From positions 1-14,398 of the forward strand of contig CAZURV010000027.1 in the NCBI GenBank assembly GCA_964623515.1: 14,398 nucleotides of DNA, given 5' to 3'. The first letter of the stretch is position 1. Each line of letters starts with the position of its first letter. The translations under genes were made by a program, and so were the position numbers. Of this stretch, positions 7,566 to 14,197 are shown one piece after another. Under the pieces are notes generated by a model that saw nothing but the letters and a program-made list of their open reading frames with translations, did not search any database and was not told the origin of the DNA. The DNA comes from RUG714 sp964623515. Lineage in GTDB: Bacteria > Bacillota > Clostridia > Oscillospirales > Acutalibacteraceae.

Positions 7566-8498
7566 CTATTTTATTTCAGCCGTTTGCATATTTCCGCTTT
7601 TTACGGATCCGGAAACCTGCGAAAGAATGATTGCCGCAAACATAACGGCGCATCCAAAAATTTCACGTAGACTAAGCGTTTCTCCGAGAATCAGCCAGCC
7701 GCCTATTACCGCAAAAACACTTTCTAAACTGCATAAAATGGAGGCTACCGCAGGTGCCGTTGTTTTCTGCCCCGCTATCTGGAAAGTATAGGCAATACCG
7801 GTTGAGCACACACCGGTATAAACAATCGGTATCCAAGCCTTAAGCACAACGGAAAAATCGACGCTTTCAAATAACAACGAACAGATAAGGCTCAGCGTTG
7901 CACCGACAAAAAACTGCACACACGAAAGCTTTACGGAGTCTGTCTTCTTTACATAATAATCGATAGAAAGTATATGCGCGGTGAAAAAAACGGAGCAAAG
8001 CAAAACGACAAAATCCCCGGAATAAATGCCTGAAAATCCATTCTGCATACACAATAAATACATTCCTGCAACCGCAAGCACAACCGCAATCCAAATACTA
8101 AAATGTATCTTTTTTTTGAGAAATACACCGCACAGAGGGACAAAGACGACATAAATCGCCGTTAGAAAGCCTGATCTACCGGAAGCCGCTGCTTCCTCGG
8201 GATATAAAGATATTCCGAACTGTTGAAGATTTGTTGCGATAAAAAGCACGATTCCGCAAACTGCCCCTCCGATTAAAAGACATTTTCTTTCCGTTGGTTG
8301 AGCAGGCAAAATAGGTCTGTGCTGTATTTTATCCCTGAACAATATAAAAATGCTCAAAACAGCACATCCGATATACATTCTCAGACAATTGAATGTGAAC
8401 GGTTTGATTTCGTCGGCGACCGACGACTGTGCGGCAAACGCCATTCCCCAAATTGCCGCAGCAAAAAGAAGAAGTAAACTGCCGATATACTTTTTCAT
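7566..8498 (-). CDS. EamA/DMT-superfamily permease
   Basis: A 310-residue integral membrane protein with about ten hydrophobic segments in two repeated EamA halves (roughly residues 5-145 and 150-295), the standard layout of drug/metabolite exporters. It begins MKKYIGSLLLLFAAAIWGMA, with the AAIWG motif typical of the first helix; the second half has YTGVCSTGIAYTFQIAGQK and SILCSLESVFAVIGGWLILG, which match the conserved Y-T and S-L-E-x-V-x-A motifs of the eighth and ninth helices. Substrate cannot be told from sequence; family members export amino acids, metabolites or drugs. The ATG (8496-8498) has an AGAGGGA site 5-6 bases upstream. It is the first gene of a two-gene unit with 7078-7530. 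Confidence 0.93.
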   Translation of the reverse strand: MKKYIGSLLLLFAAAIWGMAFAAQSSVADEIKPFTFNCLRMYIGCAVLSIFILFRDKIQHRPILPAQPTERKCLLIGGAVCGIVLFIATNLQQFGISLYPEEAAASGRSGFLTAIYVVFVPLCGVFLKKKIHFSIWIAVVLAVAGMYLLCMQNGFSGIYSGDFVVLLCSVFFTAHILSIDYYVKKTDSVKLSCVQFFVGATLSLICSLLFESVDFSVVLKAWIPIVYTGVCSTGIAYTFQIAGQKTTAPAVASILCSLESVFAVIGGWLILGETLSLREIFGCAVMFAAIILSQVSGSVKSGNMQTAEIK

Positions 8499-8526
8499 AA
8501 TTCCCTCTGCATTTAAAAATCTTAAC

Positions 8527-8547
8527 GTATGATTCTAACCATCATAC
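8527..8547. promoter_or_regulatory. Inverted repeat at the permease transcription start
   Basis: gtatgat (8527-8533) and atcatac (8541-8547) are exact reverse complements around a 7-base spacer. The element begins at the predicted transcription start of the permease gene and ends about 28 bases before its ATG. This is a classic repressor position, or a hairpin at the 5' end of the mRNA. No matching regulator gene is in the window. Confidence 0.5.
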
Positions 8548-8551
8548 AATG

Positions 8552-8580
8552 TATATAACATAATTCCACTGCGTTTCTAA
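8552..8580 (-). promoter_or_regulatory. Candidate promoter of the EamA permease operon
   Basis: On the minus strand a -35 TTAGAA (8575-8580) and a -10 TATATA (8552-8557) are 17 bases apart, with an extended TG before the -10. Each hexamer matches four of six consensus positions, so this is a moderate candidate. The start would be near 8545. Confidence 0.5.
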
Positions 8581-8644
8581 GCTGACGCAACAAAAGGAAT
8601 GGGTCCTCATTGACTCCCCCGGTTCTCTTTCAACGTTTGCACGG

Positions 8645-9832
8645 TCAGGAACTCTCTGTTGTTTCGGGGGCGCTGTAAATATTATCCTTAAATACTTCGA
8701 TACCGTCAGATTTTTCCTCGGATTCTACATTATTTTGACAGTATTCATCTATTAGATATGCAATTGTATTATATTTCCAAACCGGCACGTTGCTGTCATT
8801 ATAATTCTCGGTATTGGCAGCGCGCGGCGAAACGATATAATATACTTCATAACAATTTTTCCCCGACAGTTTTCTTTCATCGGTCAGTATATCTCCCGGT
8901 TTTACATTGTTCGATGAAATTGATTCATATACCTTTTCACCGAGATACGGTTTGAGCGCAGAAAGCGAATAGTTCTTAAAAAGCGATTTATCCTGTTCCG
9001 CATACTCTTCTTTATCCCCCGTTGCGTTGGCATTGCATATCTTTTTAAACGCATTTTCATCTTTGCAGGTTTTCAGCGCGTTAACGGTTTCCAAAGCAGA
9101 TTCGTCCGCTTCAATTTGAAAATAACGAAGCGTAACAACGTCCCAATCATTGCTTATTTTGCTGTAAGTCGAATCGATATCATCTTTTTCATAATGAAAA
9201 TCTTTTAAAAACATCGACTCATTTTCCGTCAGCGAATCATAATAATCCAGCGCTTTATTATACAGCGTTAAAAATTCACGCAGATCTTTCTTTCTTATCT
9301 CCGCGCCGTATTTCATATACATATACGCCCGAAAGTTACACTGTTCTTGATTGGCCTTATCTTCTATTTCCTGTAATTCCTTCTCTGTATCTTTACTGAT
9401 TTTATCTGAAAATTCATATCCGTTTTTCTCCGCCTTGTTGACCATTCCACAACAAAAAGACAGCGTATCGGCAGTTAAAAACTGAAAATAATCTCCCCAT
9501 GAATCAAACGTGCCGTCTGCTGTTTCAAAATCCATTTCCTGCGCATATGGATTTTTACCTGCTTCGTAGCCTTCCGTACTCCAATCCGCCCCGCCGGCAG
9601 AATTGTAAAAATAACAGCACTCGTAAACATTCCGCTTGATTTGATAACCGTCCGCTTCAAAGCAAACCTTATTCGGTACAAAATTCACCGCCCATATAAT
9701 GATGACTGTAATTATAATCAAAGCAGAAGCGATCGCAATTCCGAGATAGCTTGCTGTATTAACTGCCTTTCTCCGTTCTTTCTGAAGCTCCACAGAATTC
9801 TGAATTTTTCTGCTTGTCTTTTTTTTGCTCAT
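8645..9832 (-). CDS. Membrane-anchored PrsA/SurA-like protein, putative
   Basis: About 395 residues. A Lys/Arg-rich N-terminus (MSKKKTSRK) is followed by one strong membrane segment near residues 28-50 (SALIIITVIIIWAV), then a largely helical, charged exported domain and an acidic Ser/Thr-rich tail (ETTESS). The part right after the membrane reads FEADGYQIKRNVYECCYF, like the start of SurA_N-type chaperone domains, and the last third (VVTLRYFQIE ... NAFKKIC ... NNVKPGDIL ... GKNCYEVYYIVSP) follows the layout of a parvulin domain but lacks its usual HIL and GGDLGW motifs. It may be a foldase-like chaperone without isomerase activity. ATG at 9830-9832 is preferred over GTG at 9836-9838; neither has a strong ribosome site. 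It is a single-gene unit diverging from aspartate kinase. No clear terminator was found after it. Confidence 0.78.
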   Translation of the reverse strand: MSKKKTSRKIQNSVELQKERRKAVNTASYLGIAIASALIIITVIIIWAVNFVPNKVCFEADGYQIKRNVYECCYFYNSAGGADWSTEGYEAGKNPYAQEMDFETADGTFDSWGDYFQFLTADTLSFCCGMVNKAEKNGYEFSDKISKDTEKELQEIEDKANQEQCNFRAYMYMKYGAEIRKKDLREFLTLYNKALDYYDSLTENESMFLKDFHYEKDDIDSTYSKISNDWDVVTLRYFQIEADESALETVNALKTCKDENAFKKICNANATGDKEEYAEQDKSLFKNYSLSALKPYLGEKVYESISSNNVKPGDILTDERKLSGKNCYEVYYIVSPRAANTENYNDSNVPVWKYNTIAYLIDEYCQNNVESEEKSDGIEVFKDNIYSAPETTESS

Positions 9833-9865
9833 ATCCACACCACATTTAAATTTTTAATCCTATTC

Positions 9866-9894
9866 ATCATAACATACTTAACTGAATTTGACAA
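9866..9894 (-). promoter_or_regulatory. Promoter of the PrsA/SurA-like gene
   Basis: On the minus strand -35 TTGTCA (9889-9894) and -10 TATGAT (9866-9871) are 17 bases apart, and a TG before the -10 makes it extended. The predicted start near 9859 leaves a leader of about 27 bases to the ATG at 9832, which supports that start. Confidence 0.72.
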
Positions 9895-9930
9895 TAATTT
9901 AGGTTAAAAAGCATTGCAAGATATATTTGT

Positions 9931-9959
9931 TTGACAAAGCTTTATATAAATGATAATAT
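9931..9959 (+). promoter_or_regulatory. Promoter of the aspartate kinase operon
   Basis: A consensus -35 TTGACA (9931-9936) is followed by TAATAT (9954-9959) at 17 bases; GATAAT at 15 bases (9952-9957) is an alternative -10. Transcription would start near 9966, giving a short leader of about 40 bases with no room for a lysine riboswitch, so lysine control is not by that route here. Confidence 0.68.
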
Positions 9960-10006
9960 AAAATATATATAATTTAAGCCAAATAGGGCAAAGGGGTATA
10001 TTTCAA

Positions 10007-11320
10007 ATGGGAATAAAAGTCCTCAAATTCGGAGGAAGTTCACTGGCTGACGCAAACCAGTTTAAAAAAGTTGCGGACATCGTTCATGCCGATGCCGAGA
10101 GACGCTATATAATTGCTTCTGCGCCCGGCAAACGAAATGCAGACGATATCAAAGTGACAGATTTGCTTTACAAATGCTTTGCATTTGATCAGCAGGGAGA
10201 AAGCATTGATGAATCTTTCAGAGATATTGAAAAAAGATATAACACAATCATAAAAGAACTGAATCTTGACTTTTCACTGGATGATGAATTCAGCAAAATA
10301 AAATCTGCAATCCGCCACCATGCAGGGCAAGATTACATTGCTTCAAGAGGAGAATACCTGAATTCAAAAATACTTGCAGAATATTTAAATTACGATTTTA
10401 TAGACGCTGAAAAAGGCATATTCTTTAAAAACGACGGTTCGTTTGACAGTGAACGCACAAACGATATGATGAAAGAAATTCTTTCATCTCACTCGCATGC
10501 CGTAATCCCCGGATTTTACGGTTCTATGCCTAACGGCACAATCAAAACATTTTCAAGAGGCGGAAGCGACATAACCGGTTCCATTGTTGCCAGAGCAATC
10601 AATGCTGATTTATATGAAAACTGGACGGATGTTTCGGGCATGCTTATGGCAGATCCGCGTTTGGTGAAAAACCCGAAAGTGATTGAAACCATAACCTATA
10701 AGGAACTGCGCGAGCTTTCCTATATGGGGGCAACTGTGCTTCATGACGAAGCAATCTTTCCCGTAAGAGAAGCGAGAATCCCGATCAACATCAGAAATAC
10801 AAACAAACCGGACGACCAGGGAACTTTAATTCTTCCATTTGCCGAAAAAGCTAATAAATTCACAATAACCGGCATTGCAGGCAAAGTAGGATTTTCAATC
10901 ATCAATATAGAAAAAAGCATGATGAACAGCGAGGTCGGCTTTGGGAAACGTGTGCTTAAAGTGCTGGAAAATCACAACATATGCTTTGAGCATCTCCCGT
11001 CCGGCATAGATACGATGAGTGTTGTTGTTGCCACAAGTGATATTGCCGGAATAAAGGAAGATATAATCAACGAGCTGTTCCGCAAAACAAAAGCTGATTT
11101 CATAAATATCGAGGACGGACTTGCACTTATAGCAACCGTCGGCAGATCCATGGTAAATGCAGTAGGAACTGCGGGCAGAGTATTTACCGCACTCGGTAAA
11201 AAGCATATTAACGTTAAAATGATGGATCAGGGTTCAAGCGAGCTTTCCATTATTATCGGTGTTGAAGAAAAAAATTACGGGGAAACCATCAAAACCATTT
11301 ACGAAGAATTTGTAAACTGA
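10007..11320 (+). CDS. Aspartate kinase, monofunctional, with C-terminal ACT domains
   Basis: A 437-residue enzyme that phosphorylates aspartate with ATP, the first step toward lysine/diaminopimelate, threonine and methionine. The amino-acid-kinase domain shows KFGGSS at residues 7-12, SAPGKR at 38-43, SRGEYLNSK at 113-121, FSRGGSD at 182-188, and NWTDVSG at 205-211 followed by MADPR. The C-terminal part (about 287-437) folds as paired ACT domains for feedback control, including IEKSMMNSEVGFGKRVL and VGTAGRVFTALGKKHINVKM. The opening and the SAPGKR...KVTDLLY stretch resemble the class-III kinases (E. coli LysC, B. subtilis YclM/ThrD), but the controlling amino acid cannot be read off. ATG at 10007 has AAAGGGG 10 bases upstream. 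It is the first gene of a probable three-gene operon with a dockerin protein and an esterase, not the usual lysine or threonine genes. Confidence 0.96.
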   Translation: MGIKVLKFGGSSLADANQFKKVADIVHADAERRYIIASAPGKRNADDIKVTDLLYKCFAFDQQGESIDESFRDIEKRYNTIIKELNLDFSLDDEFSKIKSAIRHHAGQDYIASRGEYLNSKILAEYLNYDFIDAEKGIFFKNDGSFDSERTNDMMKEILSSHSHAVIPGFYGSMPNGTIKTFSRGGSDITGSIVARAINADLYENWTDVSGMLMADPRLVKNPKVIETITYKELRELSYMGATVLHDEAIFPVREARIPINIRNTNKPDDQGTLILPFAEKANKFTITGIAGKVGFSIINIEKSMMNSEVGFGKRVLKVLENHNICFEHLPSGIDTMSVVVATSDIAGIKEDIINELFRKTKADFINIEDGLALIATVGRSMVNAVGTAGRVFTALGKKHINVKMMDQGSSELSIIIGVEEKNYGETIKTIYEEFVN

Positions 11321-11357
11321 TTGAATTAAAATTTCACAGGGCAAAGGTGATTATAGC

Positions 11358-11981
11358 ATGAGAAAAATATTGGCGGCTACTGCGGCGGCTTTATTTATAT
11401 TCTGCATACCGAATATACAATCCTATGCCGTTTTGGGATATGTCAATTTTACCCTAACTTTCACAAACGCAGGTCTGGCGGTGGACAGCGGTTCAATTGA
11501 TGTATACAATGCGGACAGTGAACTTGTTGCATCTGCCGATTTTTCCGACGGTGCATGGAGCTGTCTTGTGCCTGTGCCGGCAGACGGTTCTACTATCCAA
11601 AATTACTATGTAATCATTAAACCGAAATCCCGGCTTTCCCTTAAAATCACAAATATCACTTCAAGCAATGACACCATTAAACTGACCAATACTATAAGGC
11701 AAGCCCTTTATAACGGACAGCTTACACTCGATATGCTGAATCCCGGCGATGTAAACGGTGATAACCTGATAAGCGTAGAAGATATTGCGATTATTTTATT
11801 AAGCGGAAACTATGCAGAAAATATTACAAACGCCGCCAACGACGCATGCGATGTAAATGTAGACGAAGTTATTGATTTGTCGGATATTACGGTTTGCCTG
11901 GACGCAGACAATTACGGCAAAACCGGCGAGCTCTCTTTTAAAATGCAGGGCAACACAACACCGATTATGCCGATTGGATAA
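11358..11981 (+). CDS. Small secreted protein with beta-sandwich region and type I dockerin
   Basis: A 207-residue protein with a signal peptide (MRKILAATAAALFIFCIPNI, likely cut after SYA near residue 24). Residues 28-120 are Ser/Thr/Asn-rich with alternating strands (NFTLTFTNAG, YYVIIKPKSRLSLKI), suggesting an Ig- or carboxypeptidase-regulatory-like beta-sandwich. Residues 130-190 form a dockerin with two calcium loops: DVNGDNLISVED (131-142) and DVNVDEVIDLSD (165-176), each with Asp/Asn at positions 1, 3 and 5 and Asp at 12. Dockerins bind cohesins in cellulosome-like or other surface assemblies. A 17-residue tail follows. No catalytic or carbohydrate-binding module is recognised. ATG at 11358 has AAAGGTG 9 bases upstream. 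It starts 37 bases after the aspartate kinase stop with no terminator between. Confidence 0.9.
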   Translation: MRKILAATAAALFIFCIPNIQSYAVLGYVNFTLTFTNAGLAVDSGSIDVYNADSELVASADFSDGAWSCLVPVPADGSTIQNYYVIIKPKSRLSLKITNITSSNDTIKLTNTIRQALYNGQLTLDMLNPGDVNGDNLISVEDIAIILLSGNYAENITNAANDACDVNVDEVIDLSDITVCLDADNYGKTGELSFKMQGNTTPIMPIG

Positions 11982-12022
11982 ACACAAAAACGGATTAAAT
12001 TTTCATTGGGGAGAAAATCATT

Positions 12023-12973
12023 ATGATGAACAGAAGTCAGGTGGCATTCAAGCTGATAGACATTTTTATGTATTATCCGCAGAATGAAATGCAGAAATTC
12101 CGCGGTATTATCTCAAAGAAGGATATCGCTTACAGCCACAGAGATCCTGTGGATACCAAGGGTGACCTGTATGTAAAAAGGAGCCTTATAAAAAGCAAGA
12201 AGAAGCTACCCGTTGTGCTTTATATCCATGGCGGTGGATTCGTTATGGGAGATAAAAAGTACAGGCGTGGAATTTCCGAATGGTGGGCTGATAAAGGCTA
12301 TTTTGTGTTCAACATCAGCTACCGTCTTTCGCCCAAAGTGCATTTCCCCGAAAACCTTGTAGATTTGGCAGAAGCGATAAATTATCTTAACGTACTCGCG
12401 GAAAAATATCCGATTGATTTAAACAAAGTTGTTGTTACCGGGGACAGCTCCGGAGGATATTCTTCTGTATACCTGTCAGCTATCGCTTTTAATGACGCAC
12501 TCAGGAAGAACCTGAATAACCGCGCAGGTATCGATATACCCGAAGTTACAGTTAAACCGGCTCTGATTGTTCCGTGTTGCGGAATTTATGATATTGACAC
12601 CCTTGTGGCAAACAGACTGCCTTTCAAAATGATTGATGTTACTGCTGAAACCTATACGGGGTTCACGTTTGAAAAAAATATGTCTAATTTTGATAAATAT
12701 CCATACATAGACGTCATCAGCCCGGAAGGATTTGTTAATGAAAAATGGCCCAAAGTATTTATGACATGGACCGAAAGCGATTTAATTTGCAAGAACCAGG
12801 GTAAGCCGATGTATAACGCACTGTGCAGAAAAATCGGCAAGAAAAACATAGGATATTATGTTTCGCATGGATTGTTTAACAACCACTGCTATCATTTGAA
12901 TCAGGCAACAAAGGAGTCCATAAAATGCCTTGAAGCCTGCAATGCATTCTGCAAAAAGGCTTTGGGCGTATAA
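12023..12973 (+). CDS. Alpha/beta hydrolase, HSL-type esterase
   Basis: A 316-residue cytoplasmic hydrolase (no signal peptide) of the hormone-sensitive-lipase-like class. The oxyanion motif HGGGFVMG is at residues 69-76; the nucleophile is Ser142 in GDSSGG (140-145); the acid is probably Asp253 in TESDL; the base is His288 (NNHCYHL), with His291 as a second choice. All triad members are present, so it should be active. Relatives hydrolyse short-chain esters and acetylated compounds, but the substrate is unknown; deacetylation of imported plant-derived sugars or aromatics would fit the dockerin neighbour but is only a guess. ATG at 12023 follows GGGGAGA by about 9 bases; the adjacent ATG at 12026 is less well placed. 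It is the last gene of the operon, 41 bases after the dockerin gene. Confidence 0.92.
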   Translation: MMNRSQVAFKLIDIFMYYPQNEMQKFRGIISKKDIAYSHRDPVDTKGDLYVKRSLIKSKKKLPVVLYIHGGGFVMGDKKYRRGISEWWADKGYFVFNISYRLSPKVHFPENLVDLAEAINYLNVLAEKYPIDLNKVVVTGDSSGGYSSVYLSAIAFNDALRKNLNNRAGIDIPEVTVKPALIVPCCGIYDIDTLVANRLPFKMIDVTAETYTGFTFEKNMSNFDKYPYIDVISPEGFVNEKWPKVFMTWTESDLICKNQGKPMYNALCRKIGKKNIGYYVSHGLFNNHCYHLNQATKESIKCLEACNAFCKKALGV

Positions 12974-13058
12974 GAACAGTCCTAACGGCATTTTAGTTGA
13001 AGTGGATAGCAAAATTTAATGCTTCTCTGTTTGTTATAATGGCGTTAAAAGATACAAC

Positions 13059-13100
13059 AAAGGCGTACACTCTTGACCGAGTGCACGCCTTTATTTTTCG
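13059..13100. terminator. Strong hairpin terminator, probably bidirectional
   Basis: aaaggcgt (13059-13066) pairs with acgccttt (13085-13092) and cactc (13068-13072) with gagtg (13079-13083) across a 6-base loop. One position between them is an A/C mismatch in plus-strand RNA but a G-U pair in minus-strand RNA. On the plus strand it is followed by TATTTTTCG and ends the kinase-dockerin-esterase operon. On the minus strand it lies just after the stop of the leucine-rich-repeat remnant and is followed by the looser T-rich run GTTGTATCTTTT. Confidence 0.85.
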
Positions 13101-13107
13101 TTTAGAT

Positions 13108-13372
13108 TTATCTCTTAGTTGTAACTGCCTTTGCCTTTGACCATTCGGAATCAAGCCTTATCGTCTTACCGCCGCATGTTACATTTTTATAAGCATACCC
13201 GTAAATATAATTTTATTGTTTCTGCATTCGTTCTGTAAAAACCCCAACTGCCTATATATGTGCAACCACTGTCAATAACGACATTATTATAATAGATGTG
13301 ATTAGGATTGTTTGCATAATAAGCGTCTGTAGAAACGTATTCGCTGCCATCTGCATTTAAATCGGAGCAGTG
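13108..13372 (-). pseudogene. Remnant of a BspA-like leucine-rich-repeat surface protein
   Basis: Two overlapping minus-strand frames hold parts of one protein. The first, open from 13372 and closed by a TAA at 13187-13189, reads DLNADGSEYVSTDAYYANN, then VVIDSGCTYIGSWGFYRTNA and ETIKL. VVIDSGCTYIGSWGF follows the BspA/LRR_5 repeat pattern (I-x-x-G-x-T-x-I-G-x-x-A-F). The second frame, ending at the TAA 13108-13110, gives YIYGYAYKNVTCGGKTIRLD and SEWSKAKAVTTKR, which looks like the next repeat and the C-terminus. The switch lies near 13200-13215, where about half a repeat also seems missing. A TAA at 13373-13375 closes the frame upstream and no start, signal peptide or ribosome site is visible. 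The rest of the 12974-13438 gap holds only the terminator and, at 13381-13438, nothing I recognise. Confidence 0.6.
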
Positions 13373-13438
13373 TTACATCAAGCTCCCTTGAAACAGGGCC
13401 TGCGAACGATTGCAACCTGCGCAAGAAGCGTTAGCTCC

Positions 13439-13930
13439 TCAGCATATCAGTGTGCATACCCAAGCGGCAAACGCGCAAAGAAACGGATAAATAATAATAC
13501 GGATGATCTGGCTTTTTAGATTGAAGCCATACTTGTGATAGCTTTCGCAGGCGTCTACCTCGGGATAATAATGCTGAAAAAAATGCGAACGCGTCAGCAG
13601 CAGCCAGTCAAAGCAGATCATGTCATATGCTTTATACGCATACAGCATGGTCAGAAATCTTGCAAAGAACTGCCGGAATCCGAACTCGTTTCGCACGCCG
13701 TCCCATACTGATAGGACTGCAGCTGCTATGAGCATCAGCATACTTAAGATTAAAAGTATCCATCCAAGCAAATGCTGTCCTTTGAAACGTTCCGGCTTGG
13801 GCTGCAGAAGTTCCCGGGCATCCTTAGGTGCAGAGCCAAAAAGCCGCTTATCCTGTACGAGTGCAACTGCCGAATACAGCATGAGGGAAATACCGCCTAT
13901 TGCGAGTAGTGAAAGCAAAAATGTTACCAT
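13439..13930 (-). CDS. Integral membrane protein of unknown function, four predicted segments
   Basis: A 163-residue protein with hydrophobic segments near residues 2-23, 55-77, 90-112 and 140-162. Between segments are conserved-looking stretches: KGQHLLGW before segment two, DWLLLTRSHFFQHYYPE after segment three, and CESYHKYGFNLKSQ before segment four, with several His, Cys and Tyr residues that could bind a ligand or metal. I do not recognise a named family. The ATG at 13928-13930 is preceded by AGGAG (13937-13941), so this start is chosen; the frame stays open 26 codons further to 14008 but that part overlaps no ribosome site and looks like leftover sequence of the upstream 11-codon ORF. 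It is the first full gene downstream of the leader at 13931-14226, so iron or manganese control is possible if the box there works. Confidence 0.75.
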   Translation of the reverse strand: MVTFLLSLLAIGGISLMLYSAVALVQDKRLFGSAPKDARELLQPKPERFKGQHLLGWILLILSMLMLIAAAVLSVWDGVRNEFGFRQFFARFLTMLYAYKAYDMICFDWLLLTRSHFFQHYYPEVDACESYHKYGFNLKSQIIRIIIYPFLCAFAAWVCTLIC

Positions 13931-13991
13931 TATATTCTCCTGTTCCGAATTAAAATGCCGGCTTTTCCGCGCCGAAAGTCCGGTTTTCTCT

Positions 13992-14027
13992 CTACACGCT
14001 TCGCGCACCGTAAACCAAAATTTTCAT
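13992..14027 (-). pseudogene. 11-codon ORF, vestigial start of a Rossmann-fold reductase or a leader peptide
   Basis: The ORF reads MKILVYGARSV and stops at TAG (13992-13994). The ATG (14025-14027) has a perfect AGGAGG (14034-14039) 6 bases away, one of the best ribosome sites in the window. MKILVYGA is the usual opening of ketopantoate-reductase-like (ApbA/PanE) proteins, where GAG-x-hG follows; here the frame diverges right after GA. The simplest reading is a gene destroyed by an internal deletion that left its start and control region. A short leader peptide is the alternative. It ends 62 bases before the start of the membrane-protein gene. Confidence 0.5.
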
Positions 14028-14063
14028 TTCAATCCTCCTGTGTCTATAACTCCGACAAAGCTG

Positions 14064-14082
14064 TTAGTTTAGGCTAACCGCT
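14064..14082. promoter_or_regulatory. DtxR/IdeR-like metalloregulator box
   Basis: The 19 bases ttagtttaggctaaccgct match the published DtxR/IdeR palindrome (TTAGGTTAG-S-CTAACCTAA) at 14 of 18 arm positions: eight of nine in the left arm and six of nine in the right. The core gttag/ctaac (14063-14067, 14074-14078) is a perfect inverted repeat. In Clostridia similar boxes sit before iron or manganese uptake genes. It lies about 110 bases after the promoter at 14198-14226 and 37 before the 11-codon ORF, so it would act as a roadblock or serve a second, weaker promoter overlapping it (TTGTTT, 16 bases, TAAACT on the minus strand). Confidence 0.5.
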
Positions 14083-14087
14083 AAGGC

Positions 14088-14138
14088 AAACAAAAAGCCG
14101 TACCGAGCAGCTTTCCTCTTGGGTATCGCCTTTGGCTT
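14088..14138 (-). terminator. Attenuator-like hairpin in the leader
   Basis: On the minus strand AAGCC (14134-14138) pairs with GGCTT (14095-14099), TACC (14122-14125) with GGTA (14101-14104), and GAG (14116-14118) with CTC (14105-14107), with an uneven internal loop of 8 bases on one side. The stem runs straight into TTTTTGTTT (14088-14096). Lying between a promoter and the first ribosome site, it would stop transcription early, so it is a candidate for conditional attenuation. I could not match it to a known riboswitch class. Confidence 0.5.
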
Positions 14139-14148
14139 CTTTGTGTAT

Positions 14149-14170
14149 GTGCGAATTATATAATTTGCAC
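14149..14170. promoter_or_regulatory. 22-bp near-perfect palindrome downstream of the leader promoter
   Basis: gtgcgaattat and ataatttgcac are reverse complements except for one position (g14153 against t14166), with no spacer. It covers about +21 to +42 relative to the predicted start from the promoter at 14198-14226. The absence of a loop favours a dimeric repressor site over an RNA hairpin. Confidence 0.55.
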
Positions 14171-14197
14171 GCTATTCATTTTAAAAATACCGACTAT

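Noticed and set aside
8581..8644. Rho-independent terminator after the PrsA/SurA-like gene
   Set aside because: GC-rich pieces such as GGGGGAGTC and GACCC can pair over only about five bases with a bulge, and the following T-run is interrupted; support is too weak to call.
9839..10006. Lysine riboswitch or T-box in front of aspartate kinase
   Set aside because: The promoter at 9931-9959 leaves only about 40 transcribed leader bases, too short for either element.
10895..11206. A 103-codon minus-strand open frame within aspartate kinase
   Set aside because: It is antisense to the conserved ACT domains and has no ribosome site or recognisable product.
13931..14008. N-terminal 26-codon extension of the membrane protein at 13439-13930
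   Set aside because: It begins at a GTG with no ribosome site, overlaps the 11-codon ORF and is hydrophilic, while the ATG at 13928-13930 has a good AGGAG and leads straight into the first membrane segment.
14040..14190. Known riboswitch in the leader (cyclic-di-GMP, fluoride, M-box, yybP-ykoY and others considered)
   Set aside because: None of the conserved core sequences could be aligned by eye; only a simple hairpin plus T-run is supported.
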